This document shows positions 12,961 through 24,436 of a DNA stretch of 64,000 bases, in pieces; position 1 is the first letter of the stretch; the number at the start of each line of letters is the position of its first letter. The position numbers were made by a program, and so were the translations under genes. Below the pieces are notes generated by a model. That model saw only the letters and a list, made by a program, of their open reading frames with translations. It was not told where the DNA came from and searched no databases. Source of the stretch: Porites lobata (Eukaryota; Cnidaria; Anthozoa; Scleractinia; Poritidae); the NCBI GenBank assembly GCA_942486035.1, contig CALNXK010000308.1:177501-241500 (forward strand). The letters are read 5' to 3'.

Positions 12961-13076
12961 AGGAACGGGGAATCAGGGGAATGGGAATGGGGAACGGGGA
13001 ATCTTTAAAATGAGGAATCTTTAAAAGCGGGAATCTTTAAAACAGGGAATCTTTAAAAGCGGGAATCTTTAAAGTT
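12961..13076 (+). repeat. Minisatellite, GGGAATCTTTAAAA-type units
   Basis: Five or so 14-17 base units of the form GGGAATCTTTAAAA, with GAGG, GCGG and CAGG variants at the junctions, follow a run of AATGGGGAACGGGG. It sits directly outside the left end of the large repeat that starts near 13080. Confidence 0.85.
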
Positions 13077-14872
13077 CAGTTAACTTTAGAGCACATAGCA
13101 CATTCATGTGACTTTTGAGGGGAAAGGCTAAGTGATTTTACAGAAAAATAATTTGCAAACAGCCCAAGAGTGAACAAAATCTTACATCAAGTTGATAGCC
13201 TCATATGTACACCCAAAAAATAGCAATCATCTTCGATCACATTTAGGAGCCATAATGGCTCTTGATCACCGTAAGATTAATTAGGGCTGGAAAAAAAATC
13301 AGGCCGAATTTTTTTTGCGTTCTGTTTTACAAAATCTTGCCAACAAATCCGGGTGCGTGTAAACCAACCTTTCATACCATTTGTACATCACATCTTGGGT
13401 GAAACAGTACTATGAGGTACTGTTTTTATCATACAGACCTCGGACAGAATGCAGTATTTCCCAATTTTGCAACACAAATTGCACTCATTCAATATTCAGA
13501 ACGATCGAAGCACGTGTGGGCTTTTAAAGCCGTTAATATAATTTCCAAAATCACACATACAGCCAGCCGGTTCTCACTTTTGCAGTGCGAGCTGTAGCGA
13601 GTGTTTGAACGAACATACTAGAGTTAAGCTACAACATAATAAAGAAAATTATTATGTTTATTCAGTTTTATTAAATGGTTTTATCGATGTGTAATCTTTA
13701 AAAGCGCCGGTTCGATACGCGCGGCATTTTGAGTACTCCTGCTAGCGATGTTCACTGAACGACTGAAAACAAACGGCACGGCGATTAAAATTACAAGAGA
13801 GACTACCAACAATCAATAAAAGAAATATAATTCGGTGAAACATATACAGAGACAACATTTTTCATTCACGAAGACAAGTAAGCTAATGTTTATGTTTCAA
13901 GCCGGCTTCCTGGTATTTACTTATTTCAAAGATGAATTCGAAGCAAGAAAATCGGTCAAAGCTTTCTTTTACAGTCAGAACAGAATTATAACTAAATGTT
14001 CTTTGGAAAGTTTTCTACCTATTTGCGGTGAGAAAATGTCTAAATGAAAGGCTTTTTAAAGTTCTTTAATCTTATATCAAACCTGATTCTTGGTCATATC
14101 AAATTGTCTCAAATCTTACAAACGTGCATAAACTACATAGCCGCATGAACTGCGCTCGACTTCATTAAATTAGATATAAAAAACAAACATCAAACACAAC
14201 AATTACTGAGGCTTACCATTCGAGATGCAGCTCCAGAAAGGTATCAAGGAAGGCCAGTATCGCTTCAGACTTTTCAACCCTTACGCAAGGTGAAAAACGA
14301 GATCGATGCCATCCGAAATCGGATTTCCGACTTTGACAAGTGATGTATTAATTTCTAAACCAAAAACCAACTAGCCATGAATAACAGAAGACTCCTGATA
14401 GCAGCTGAATTTTATTTTGTGCATAAAGTGGAAAAAGACAGTTTAAAACATCACAAGTTGACACAAAACTCTGTCAGCTTCAGCTGTCAAAGTAAACAAG
14501 ATTCAAAATGCTGCATAAATTTTCCGCATGAGCTCACCTGTCAAATTTTGACCAATCAGAGCATAAAAACTGGACGTGGAGCGTGACCAACGCGTGATCA
14601 TGGTGAGAAAAGTCAAAAGCAACTGGCTTCCCCGCCTGTAATAGCTGGCTAAATTTTCGCGTGCGATGTCAGTTTTAAATCAAAATTTTAATTGTGCGGC
14701 ACAAAAACAAAACATATTTCATATGAATTACAAAACAATCAAATTTGAGCCTGCGATCATTTGAAAACAAGTAACTTGTCAGCGGATAACTTCAAAAAAT
14801 ACTCGACCTCGATGGGTCAACACCTGAGCCCGCGATATAGTCAAAGGATACTGGTCAGCGGATACCCTGTTT

Positions 14873-15107
14873 TGACAGCTGTCAGTTGATCACAATATTG
14901 ATGTCCAAAGGGTGTGAGCATTATCAGTTTTCCCGTGCTCTCAAATTAGCTAGAAAGTATCAGATTGAACATTGATTGCAATCTGGTAAAACAAGTGGTC
15001 AGCGGACAGCTTCCAAATAAAACACGTCACCTTGATGAGTTGACACATGAGCCCTCGATATGGCAATGTGATACTGGTCAGTGGCTATCCTGTTTTGACA
15101 GCTGTCA
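14873..15107. promoter_or_regulatory. Two TGACAGCTGTCA palindromes upstream of APEX1
   Basis: Exact 12-bp palindromes lie at 14873-14884 and 15096-15107, 485 and 262 bases upstream of the APEX1 ATG. The sequence equals the palindromic dimer site known for TALE homeodomain proteins (MEIS/PKNOX/TGIF). Both sit in subrepeats of the transposon-like repeat. Binding is inferred only. Confidence 0.5.
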
Positions 15108-15224
15108 ATTGACCATATTGTGAATGGCCAATGTAAAAGATATGGGTTTGCCAAGACACACCTGAGACACCCCTCTCTTCCTTTTGATAGTCTCCCCTAC
15201 CCTACCCGTACAATCTGTAGACGC

Positions 15225-15267
15225 GTACGTTCGAACGTACGTACGTACGCTCGGTCAGTCACGTGAC
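15225..15267. promoter_or_regulatory. Proximal APEX1 promoter: CpG palindrome and E-box
   Basis: An alternating ACGT-rich palindrome (CGTACGTTCGAACGTACG) is followed by GTCACGTGAC at 15258-15267, a perfect E-box (CACGTG) about 90 bases before the ATG. CACGTG sites bind USF/MYC-type factors, and a USF-type site is known in the human APEX1 promoter. A second CACGTG lies in intron 1 at 15867-15872. The region lies inside the repeat that ends at 15355. Confidence 0.45.
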
Positions 15268-15357
15268 AACCAAACGAAAAGAGGTTGACCATATTCTATG
15301 AGTATGGGGCTCTGTCCCAAGCGCGCTTCGCGCGCGAGGGAGCCCCGCTATTAAACA

Positions 15358-15387
15358 ATGCCACCAAAAAAGAGCAAGGAGACAAAG
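15358..15387 (+). CDS. APEX1: APEX1 exon 1 (start)
   Basis: ATG followed by PPKKSKETK, ten codons ending at a GTATGG donor. The start is chosen because the MPxxKK tail is typical of APEX1 and because the phase-0 junction leads directly into the exon at 16324. The ATG lies two bases after the terminus of a transposon-like repeat, so the 5' UTR must be repeat-derived or very short. Confidence 0.85.
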
Positions 15388-16323
15388 GTATGGTGTTTTC
15401 TAGTAGTAAACGTGATTTTGATTTCTTAAACTCGTGTTTGTACTTGTCCATAGGCGACGTTCTATGTGGGTAACAATCAATATGTTTCTCGCCTGCATTT
15501 GTTCGATTTGCAGGGTTTTCCGGAAAGACAGGTATTAAAAATACGTATCTCGCGAACCAAGCGATCATTGTTTCAACAGAAGACAACCTCGTGCTAATGA
15601 AGATTGTCTGCAACGCTGTTAAACAATATTTTATTTAACATTAACTGCTTAGTTAATAAGCATTAACCGCTTTAAGTTAGACAAGCAGGTTAACGCCCGG
15701 GAGTTAACGCCTCGTCTAGCTTTTGCTATTTGCGGGCGGAGATGGCAAAATGATGTGTATGAAAATAAAGTACAGTGTTTGTTTAATAACGGCCCACTTG
15801 CTTTAGTGTACACAATCGACCATGTTCACGATTCGATACCCGCCATCTTTTGCACTTGAGCGATGTCACGTGGTTTTTCAGTAGGGAAAAAACAAACCGG
15901 GGGGGAATTCTCATATAAAAGTGACAAGGATGCTAGTTGAGAACACCACTAAAAGGTACCAGAATCTTGTTTTATGGGCGTGTCCCAAATTCAGTTCAAC
16001 CCCTAAGGGATACCAAATCAACAACAACAAACTGGAACTGCAAATTTTAATAGTAATAAAGATGACTTTCAGACACTTTGTTCTCGTAGACTTTTTGAAA
16101 GCATTGTCATAAATCTTACCGAGACAACTCTAGCAGCAGTCATTTTAGGTTTTAGCACCCTAAGCGGTACCAATTCACAAATTTAAACCCCTAAAAGGTA
16201 CATGAGCACCCCTGTCACTTTTATAGGGGTACCCCAAGGCTGACTGTACACAGAAAAATAATCTGGGTTGGCATAATTCTGACCAAAGCTCACTTACATG
16301 ACTTGCATATGACTGTGTTTTAG

Positions 16324-16484
16324 AATGTTAAGGGGAAAGGAAAACGCTTAGCCAAGGAAAGCAAAGCTAGTGATGATGAACTTGAAGCTAAGAAATCTAA
16401 GAAAGATGATAGTGAATCAGAACACTCAAATGTAGACAATGCGGATGAAGAAGAAGCTGACTTTTCATGTGCTGCTTCAAATAA
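16324..16484 (+). CDS. APEX1: APEX1 exon 2 (charged N-terminal tail)
   Basis: Phase 0 in and phase 2 out, with a TTTTAG acceptor and a GTAACT donor. It encodes a Lys/Glu/Asp-rich segment beginning NVKGKGKRLAKESK and including AKKSKKDD. This is the usual disordered nuclear-targeting tail of metazoan APEX1 and is poorly conserved in sequence between phyla. Confidence 0.85.
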
Positions 16485-17239
16485 GTAACTAAACCACAGT
16501 TGTTGACAATACAGTAATTAGCCCATTTGGACCTCGGAATTTTGCCGAAAAATGTGTTTTGAAGGTAGTTGAGCGGTTTTCTGGTCTGTCTTGCTAAAAG
16601 AGCTAAAACTTACCTCAAAGCCGTTTACAGGTCGTACACTTCTCAGCCTTCTAATCCATATTTAAAATATTGGCTTTCAAGGTACAGGCATGCGCAGGAA
16701 GCAAAATTTTGAGGTAGTTTTTGCGTTTAAAACTGATCAACACAGCATTCTTGACTTTTTCTTTTTCCTTTAGCTTACTTTCTCTCCTCCCCTCTCCATT
16801 CTCTTTTCTTGTGTGATATTTATTTTTTTCTTTTGCTGGGCATTTAGTACGCTTCATTTTGGTGGGAACGTTCTTGGGAAAGTTTTAGGATTAGATGAAA
16901 GGACATCACCCTGCACAAGCTGGTGGAAAAAGTTGTCCTTGACCATTAAAAATGGTGATGTTACAAGCAGTGGAAGGGATGTGGATCCACATGGGTAGTT
17001 ACGGGCAGTTCAGGGACGATTGGGTTATTTTTTGCTCAAAAAATATTGCGTCACAACAAGTTATTGGTGTGGTGCTTTTTCTGGTCCAATGCCAGGGTTT
17101 TTTCCTTGCTACCATCAGCATGACCCTTGGCAAGACAATTAGTGTTTATTTGTTAAATGAAAACATTTACAGATGTTCTAGTACACTGTAGTAAGGACAA
17201 GCTGCCAAGTTACTTACTATAGTAACATATTTCTTTTAG

Positions 17240-17294
17240 AAAATGGAACTTTAAGATTTCTAGCTGGAATGTAAATGGTATTAGAGCATGGCTG
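17240..17294 (+). CDS. APEX1: APEX1 exon 3 (WNVNGIRAW)
   Basis: Encodes KKWNFKISSWNVNGIRAWL. The Asn of WNVNG matches human N68, which helps position the catalytic metal. Donor GTAAGT. With the next exon the reading frame is short by one base, lost either at the end of this exon or just inside exon 4. Confidence 0.93.
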
Positions 17295-17408
17295 GTAAGT
17301 AAATTGATGCATACAAAATACATTTAGCTGTTCTTTTTTTTGAGCAAAATTTTCTGTACTGCAACATGTTTTTGTTTTGAAGGCTAACACTAAATTTCTT
17401 TTCTTCAG

Positions 17409-17500
17409 AAAAATGGCTCAGCATCATATGTGAAAAACGAAAAGATCCAGACATATTCTGTATTCAAGAGACTAAATGCCAAGAGAAAGATGTTCTCAAG
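17409..17500 (+). CDS. APEX1: APEX1 exon 4 (metal-binding Glu)
   Basis: Encodes SIICEKRKDPDIFCIQETKC followed by QEKDVLK. The Glu of QETKC matches human E96, the metal ligand. It is 92 bases long where 93 would keep frame. Donor is GTTTTC, weak but in the right place. The following intron runs 12.4 kb. Confidence 0.93.
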
Positions 17501-17971
17501 GTTTTCATCTACAGTTTATTTTCCATCTGTTACTTAACACATGTGGTTTGTAACACTGTTTACATATCTTCCTTCCTGGGGTGGGGTGGTGGGGGGGGGA
17601 TATTCCATAACAAGGCTGTTCTTTAATAAATGTTTAAGGGAGCCCAATTTTGGGTGAATTTTGGGTGGAAAGGGGCATCATGCCCCTTTCTGGAGACTCC
17701 CCAAGAAAAAATGTAATTCCTTTCCTGTTCTATCAAAATGCACAGAAATTCACTTTCAGCCCTGCCCTCCTAAAAAGTTATTATTATTATTATTATTATT
17801 AAATTTTTTTAGGGTGGGGGGGGGGAAGGCTAAAAAGTGAATTTTGAGCGACCAGGAAAAGAATTTGACTCATGAGAATGGAATCTTTAGTCAGCCATAT
17901 TTGCTTTACCAGTATTTAAATTACATTTGTTTTCATCGAAAAAAAGTTATGCACTAAAACACATCCTACAG

Positions 17972-19415
17972 CCCGTACGATACAGAAGACGTTAAAACAG
18001 CGCTGCTTTAGCGACTTATTAGCGCTGCAGAAAGGTTGCACGAACGCTGTTTTCCGTTCGCTGCAGCAGTGCATTTTTGTGACTGCGTTAACGCTGCGGT
18101 AGCGACACTGAGAGCTACAGGAGCGCTGCCGTAAAGATGCAAAAAAAAAAACCACACGAGGCCATACGGTCGATAAACAGCTCTTATGCAGCGCTGTGCA
18201 GCGTTAGTGAAGCGCTGCAAAGAACAGTTGTACAAAAAAAGAAATGCAGACTTCAACAATACAATAATCATGAGACATGGTAAAGGAGTTGACAAGAAGC
18301 CTTACAGTAGCGGAGTAAAAACCACAAGAAAGACAAAATGCAACTGATACTTTATTAGTATCCACGCGTACACGTTACAAAAGCAGGTGACATATAAAAA
18401 ATCTACAACAGTCTCGCTTTGTAAATATTCAGCAATCACGGTCACTCATCTAAATGTAAGAACATCCATTAACATGCCGACATTGAAGTTTATCTTTTTT
18501 TAAAATAAAGAGAATAAGAGCGATTGTTCTACATAAAGTTTGCACGGACAGCAGCCAAATGATGTTTTGATTCGTTGCAACAGGTTAAGCCTAACATCGC
18601 TCACCTTGACGTTTTGTCCATGATCCACGATCTGCCGTCACTGTTTTCATGAAAGAAATCAACCCAATTTTACTTTGGTCGTCGTTAAATTTTACAATGG
18701 ACTAAGGAACGTACATCATCGTGAACGTTTGAATCTTGCTCTGGTTCTATTCGTCGGTACTTCGCGTAGAATTCACTGAACTGTGCCGTTGTTTCCAAAT
18801 ACCTTTGAGCTGTTCCATCCAAAAACATCAACAGAACTTCCACCTCGAAACAGAACTACATGCTAAAAACTTACAATGTATGAATGTTTGCGCCTTTCAT
18901 TCAACGGTCGCAAATGTTTGTCTAGCGATGTAATGTGATCTGATGCAAAAGTGCCGACCAATTAGATTAAAGCCTAGAATGTCTCCAGGGAATTAGCGAT
19001 AACATTCCCACACTCGCCAGTCACGGAATAAAATTTATTGAAATCTTTATTCCAAAAGCATAGAATTTGGAGGTTTATTCAATAAGTGATCTTCCCTGCG
19101 CACAAGCTTACTCACATTTCTTGGAGGTACAGTCAAAGTTTTCTCGTTATGAAAGCCGTAATCTGTGGCAAAAGGCTTTTCTGGCGATTCATGTTATGAG
19201 CGCTCAAGAACGTTGTGCTAGATCGAGCGCAGCTGAATTGTAGCAAAATTGCTGCCGAGAGCTTCAAAGGCTACACCAGCGCTTTTGCAGCCCGCTGCAA
19301 CTTGAATTAAGCTGTTGTTTGGCTTCTAAAATGCTGCTAAACAGCTGCAATTTAGCTGTACAGCTATTTTGAAGCAATTTTGTGGCGCCGTACAGCGCTG
19401 CAAGTTTCGTACGGG
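17972..19415. mobile_element. 1.4-kb non-autonomous element with CCCGTACGA ends
   Basis: It starts CCCGTACGA at 17972 and ends TCGTACGGG at 19415, an inverted repeat. The termini are filled with GCAGCGCTG and TTAGCG motifs. No transposase frame is present. It lies in APEX1 intron 4. No clear target-site duplication was found. A related end fragment is at 29115-29325. Confidence 0.65.
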
Positions 19416-19750
19416 TTTGCTCTCCAGGGTTTTAATTTTGAAGATCTTTAAGTCCTTATTTGGTATCTGCAGCGTTGTGCAGCGATAATGCAGCCTCAAG
19501 CGTCGCTTGTATTCAGGTTGTCATATGGAGTGGTTTCAATGTTTATAGCGGAGCTCCCGCGCGCGCGCAGCGGAGCACCATGGGTAATAAAATTTGGTAA
19601 AATATCCATCCCAGAAAATTTGGTTATGACGTAGCGTACGCCCGTCCGTACACACACTTCATGTAAGCCGATGTCAAATGTCACAATAGATCTTGCACAA
19701 CTTGACTAGCCTCTTAGTTATGTAAGCCATCCGTATGAGTACGATTAGAT

Positions 19751-19973
19751 TGACAGCTGTCAAAATCAGACATCCGCTGACACTTATCACATGACCGTCT
19801 CGCGGGCTCATATAAAAGACCAGTCGTTTTGCCCCTATATATTAGCTGACATAATATGTCACACTTACCAATTCAACATAAAAACGAAACTACGCCGGGC
19901 AAGGCTGTCAGTTGGCTGACAGTCGTTTAAAGTTACATTGGCAGGCCAAATTAAGGTCAATTGACAGCTGTCA
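19751..19973. promoter_or_regulatory. Two TGACAGCTGTCA palindromes in repeat copy 2
   Basis: Exact palindromes at 19751-19762 and 19962-19973. A GCGGGCTCATATAAAAG string lies about 40 bases after the first, which looks like a TATA element. They belong to the same subrepeat as the pair upstream of APEX1. Confidence 0.45.
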
Positions 19974-22693
19974 AAATGGGACATGTGCAGACCGCTATCA
20001 GAAAACTAATAACGAGGGCTCAGGTTCGGTCAGGTACACGATCTGGCATTTTCCACTACATGCCGGACGCATGGCGAGCCGCAAGCCTTAGCGACCGAAA
20101 TATGGGGGAAAATTTGTCCACCATCTGACCAGGAAGCCATTGTTTAAATTCAGCCGAGCATAGACCGTTGACAGCTTGAAACCATACTTGAGGTGAAATG
20201 CGAATCTCCTTTCGTGACCTCCTACTGAAGTTTTATTCGACATATCTTTCAATGGATCATTTTAGCAGACACTACAGAAATAATAAGGCTGAGCTGATGA
20301 GACGAACACAACTAAAGAAAAGAACCTGGTGAAATAAAAATCACTCCAAAACAGCGCACCACTCGGAAAACTTGTGGCGGTGTAGAGGACTTTTGCACAA
20401 ATTATCTAACCGGGGATACCTCAGAATCAATATGCATTTATTTACCACAAATGAACGAAGTGCAGCGATTTAAATAAATTTGATTGAATTTAAACTATAA
20501 ATTTAAATAATTTTCATTGTAGCTTTTTCTGGGGAGCAGAATTTAAAGCGGGACTATTCCCTTTTTTTGAGAAAAGGCCGGTGAAGTTTTCTATTTCATC
20601 CTGTTCGCAGCGTAAAAAGGCTCTTATATTTTTCTTATAATACAAACTTGTAAGGTCACCTATATGATGTTCATTAATTATGACTGAAACCATTTATTTC
20701 GTTCAAAACGGACTTGCGAGCCATAACCAATAAAAACCAAGTTCCCTTACACTAAGCGAAGGCGACACACCCGATCGCTTGCTTTTTCAGGCGACTCACC
20801 CAAAAGAGCACGTGCAGACGGAACTTTGGTCATTGTTTTGAATCCGAAGAATAAGTTCAAGTGCGAATTTTACAGCGTCTAGTTGAAACGCAATTTTAGC
20901 AATCCCCAAACAAAATAAAAACATATTTGGCAAGACGTTTCAAAAACTATTTTTCAAGCTTTCTAGGCCGCCTCGTTCTTTAGAGAAAGATTCATTAAAT
21001 ATACACGTTTTACAAAGTCTTCTTGCACTAAGCGAAGGCGACTCACCCGATCGCTCGCTTTTAATCAGGCGACACACCCAACATAAAAGGCTCGTACAGA
21101 ATACCCTGAACCATGTACATTTTATGAATCTGTTTTAGTTTCGGTGAATTAAAACTGTCTGGCTGTTAATGAAAAATAATAGAGACCGTACGCGTTCTTG
21201 CAATGGTTTTTTTTTAAAAAAAAACAAATAGGGGGGAACCGCGATGGACGCAACCAATCAACTAAAATTCATTTCGATTCCCCGGTAAAAATTATAGAAA
21301 AGAAAAAGAAAGCTGCTAAGATTAATTCAGAGACTTACAAATAACGAGCAACACTCAACCCCCTCTCTGTGAAGTACATTTAGGACGGTATGGGTATGGG
21401 TAACACGAACATGTGTTATTTTTAACACGTTTTAGTCACTCGTTTCGTTGTTGATCAAAATCAAAAGCTTTTGTGAGGTTTATACTTCGAATATCCCTTA
21501 TTTATGGTTTTGTAGCACAATTTGCCACCAGTGGGAGTCAGTTGGCCTATCCGATATACTACTAGGAAAAAGATTGTTTTCATAGGCAGTGAACGCATGC
21601 AACAATGCAATACTACGCATAATTACAGACTACAAGATAATTTTCTCATTAATTCAAACAAATTAAAGATCTGAGCATGTAACAACAACTATAAATCGCA
21701 CTGGATCATGATGTAGCATTTAAACTTCGGCAACAAGCAAAACAGCGGTAAAAAGATAAAATATGTAGCAATTTGGCCGCTAAGTGTGTACGTGTATTAT
21801 GAAACACGGATGTCTACAATTTTCAACACATTCCATTGTTTATCCAGAAAATGTAGCACGAAATTAATAATAAAAAAGCTTTTCGACTTCTTTATAAGGG
21901 TACTTCTTGCAGTAACACAAAATTGCCTCCAGTGGAAGTTGTGCTGGGCCTGTTTCTTCCTAAACACTGTACGATCACTCCCGAGCGCGCCACATTAAAT
22001 TTGGCGGGCATTTAGGAGGTTTTGGCGCGGATATATTCGAGGCAGAAATAAATAAATTAAAGGAAAAAAATCGAACATTGTCCTTACCTTCAAGGCGTCT
22101 TACGATTAAGCAAGTCATAAAAAAAAACAGAATTAATGTGTCGCAAGGTAAACCTACTGATTTAAGGCTGAAATGGCCTCGCTTCTGAACCAATGTGACG
22201 AAGGAAGGCTGGCCATCTCAGTTTGAACTCTGCTAACCTGTTCGATCTGTTCGAAATTTTCTTTCAAATACCAACAAGCTTCTAAGGGAAATGAGTTTGA
22301 ATCAACACAGAAATTCTCGACCGGGATACCCTAAAAAAGAATTCACATATACTCCATACAATGATGGCTTGATTGGGATGATCCGATCCGGAGAATAGTT
22401 GAATAGACAGCGCTCGACTATATTTACCCCGGCTAATACTGTTTTAACCATATTACCAGACAGTTGCGAAATTTAGGATTGTTTCATCGCCTCTGTGAAA
22501 ATCCCTATCGATGACAGCCAGTCTGACCCCTGCTAGCCTGCACGAGATCGGAGGTAAAATTATAACAGGAAATTGAGCATAGCAACCGTCACTCAGCGTA
22601 ATTAGTAAAAGGACTTTATGCGGCTCCTCATGATGTCCTACTCACACTCGCAGTCTGTTAATTCGAATATTCGCCATTCTAATGAAGGTTCAT

Positions 22694-23019
22694 TGACAGC
22701 TGTCAAACTAGAGTATACGCTAACCATCATCAACTGAGTGGATCGCGGGCTCATTTTTCTATCTATTGAGGTCACGTAGTGTTTAAAGTTTTGCGCTGAT
22801 ATTTTATTTGATCACGGGCTCAATTCGAAGCCCCATAGCTTTATAGAAAATCTATCCATCCTAAAAATTTCGGCAATCACGTGACCGTACACCGACCACC
22901 CGACCTTCCGTCCGTCCGCACCACAGGCACACCAATGTTTAATCTCACACTTTCTAGCTAGTTTGGGAGCCTGCAACCTGATATTGTACATCCATGATTT
23001 GATTAATTGACAGCTGTCA
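22694..23019. promoter_or_regulatory. Two further TGACAGCTGTCA palindromes
   Basis: Exact palindromes at 22694-22705 and 23008-23019, each followed some 40-50 bases later by TCGCGGGCTCA. With the four others this makes six exact 12-mers in 8.2 kb, all inside the two copies of one repeat. Confidence 0.45.
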
Positions 23020-24375
23020 TAACAGTGTTTCTGCTGACCAGTATCTCCTGACCGTATCGCGGGCTCAGGTATCGACCCTCTGAGTTCGAGTAATATTTTG
23101 AAGGTATTCGCTGACAAGTTGCTACTTTTAAAATGATCGCAGGCTCAAGTTCAATTTTTTTAAAATGCATATGAAATAAGTCGTGTTTCATGAGCCGCAC
23201 TTTTAAAATGTTGATTTCGAACTGATCTCGGACACGAAAATTCAACCGGCTTTTACATTTACATGCAGGGAAGGTAATCGCTTTTGACTTTTCTCACTGT
23301 CACGCGTTGATCACGCTCTACGTCCAATTTTTATGTTCTGATTGGTCAAAATTTGACAGGTGAGTTTATGAGGAAAATTTTTGGAGCGTCTGGAAACTTG
23401 CTTACTGATAGCTGGAGATGAGAGAGTTTTGTGTCATCTTGTGATGTTTTAAACTGTATTTTTCTACTTGGTGTACAAAATGAAATACAGCTGCTATCAA
23501 GATTGTTCTGTAATTCGTGGCTGGTTTGTTTATTGTGCTTTTTGTTGACAAATGCACCGCTTGTCAAAGTCATTGGAAATCCGATTTCGGATGGCATCGT
23601 TTTCAAAAATGAGCTTACTCACTTGCCCTTGCTTGAGGCGTAAGAAAGTTGAAAAGTCTCAAGCGATTCTGGAACACTTGATGACCTTCAGAAGCAGCAT
23701 CTCGACTGGTAAGCTTGAGCCATTATTGTTTTTGATGTTTTTTTTTTTTCGGTTTCCTGAAGTCGAGCGTATGGTTTATGCGGCTTAAGTTAAAACACGA
23801 GCAATGATCTAACCTACAATAGTATCCGGGTTAACAAGCCTTTAGACATTTTTTGACCCGCAAATTCAAAGAAAAGGTTCCGAAGATTATTTAGTTATGA
23901 TTTTGGCTGTAAACAGAAAGCTCTGATCGATTTTCTTGCCTCGAGTTCATCTTGAAAAAGAGCGAACACCGGGAAGCCGGCTTAAAACATAAATAAGCTT
24001 ATGCTTACCTGACTCATGATTTTCTGAGACACTTTACTCTCAATACTTCTCTTCGTGAATGAAAATTGTTGTCTCTGTACATGTTTCACCGAATTAAACT
24101 TATTTTATTGATTGTTAGTAGTCCCTCTCGCAATTTTCATCGCTGCACCGGTTGTTTCCAGTCGAACATAAACATCGCATGTAGGAATACTCAAAACGCC
24201 GCGCGTAAATATCACTCGCTTTTAAAGATTACACATAACAAAATCAGCCTCCTCCTCAGGCGCTTCGTTTTTCGCATGGCAGAGGCGAGCGCGAAACGCG
24301 AGTGACTGGTGATGAACCGCAAGGGACCATGGGAAGGGTACAGACGGCAGGCGAAGCGCCTGCCAGATCTTGTGT

Positions 24376-24436
24376 CGTTTTCTTGGCAAAAAAGTCGTTT
24401 TCTTGGCAAAAAAGTCGTTTTCTTGGCACGGCCCAA
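24376..24436 (+). repeat. Short tandem repeat, GTCGTTTTCTTGGCAAAAAA units
   Basis: About three units of roughly 21 bases (GTCGTTTTCTTGGCAAAAAA) lie in APEX1 intron 4. No function is apparent. Confidence 0.8.

Larger units (their letters stand above)
13080..15355 (+). mobile_element. Copy 1 of the AGCGGAGCTC-ended repeat, abutting the APEX1 start
   Basis: This stretch is present again, inverted and interrupted, at 19536-29095. Matching landmarks include AGCACATTCATGTGACTTTTGAGG near 13090 against 29000, the AATCAATAAAAG/GAGACAAC block near 13810-13860 against 24060-24110, and TGTCAAATTTTGACC near 14545 against 23345. Its right end, GGGAGCCCCGCTATT at 15340-15354, matches the copy-2 end TAGCGGAGCTCCCGC near 19543 in reverse. 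Near 14740-15120 it holds two internal subrepeats with GAGCC(C/T)GCGAT, CAGCGGA and TTGACAGCTGTCA. No transposase frame was found, so it is probably a large non-autonomous DNA transposon. The class is unknown. Confidence 0.7.

Noticed and set aside
12961..13076. CRISPR-like array
   Set aside because: Units are contiguous and short with no spacers. It is a minisatellite in eukaryotic DNA.
16860..16998. Extra APEX1 exon between exons 2 and 3
   Set aside because: Exon 2 and exon 3 already join in phase, and the translated segment has no match to the APEX1 tail.
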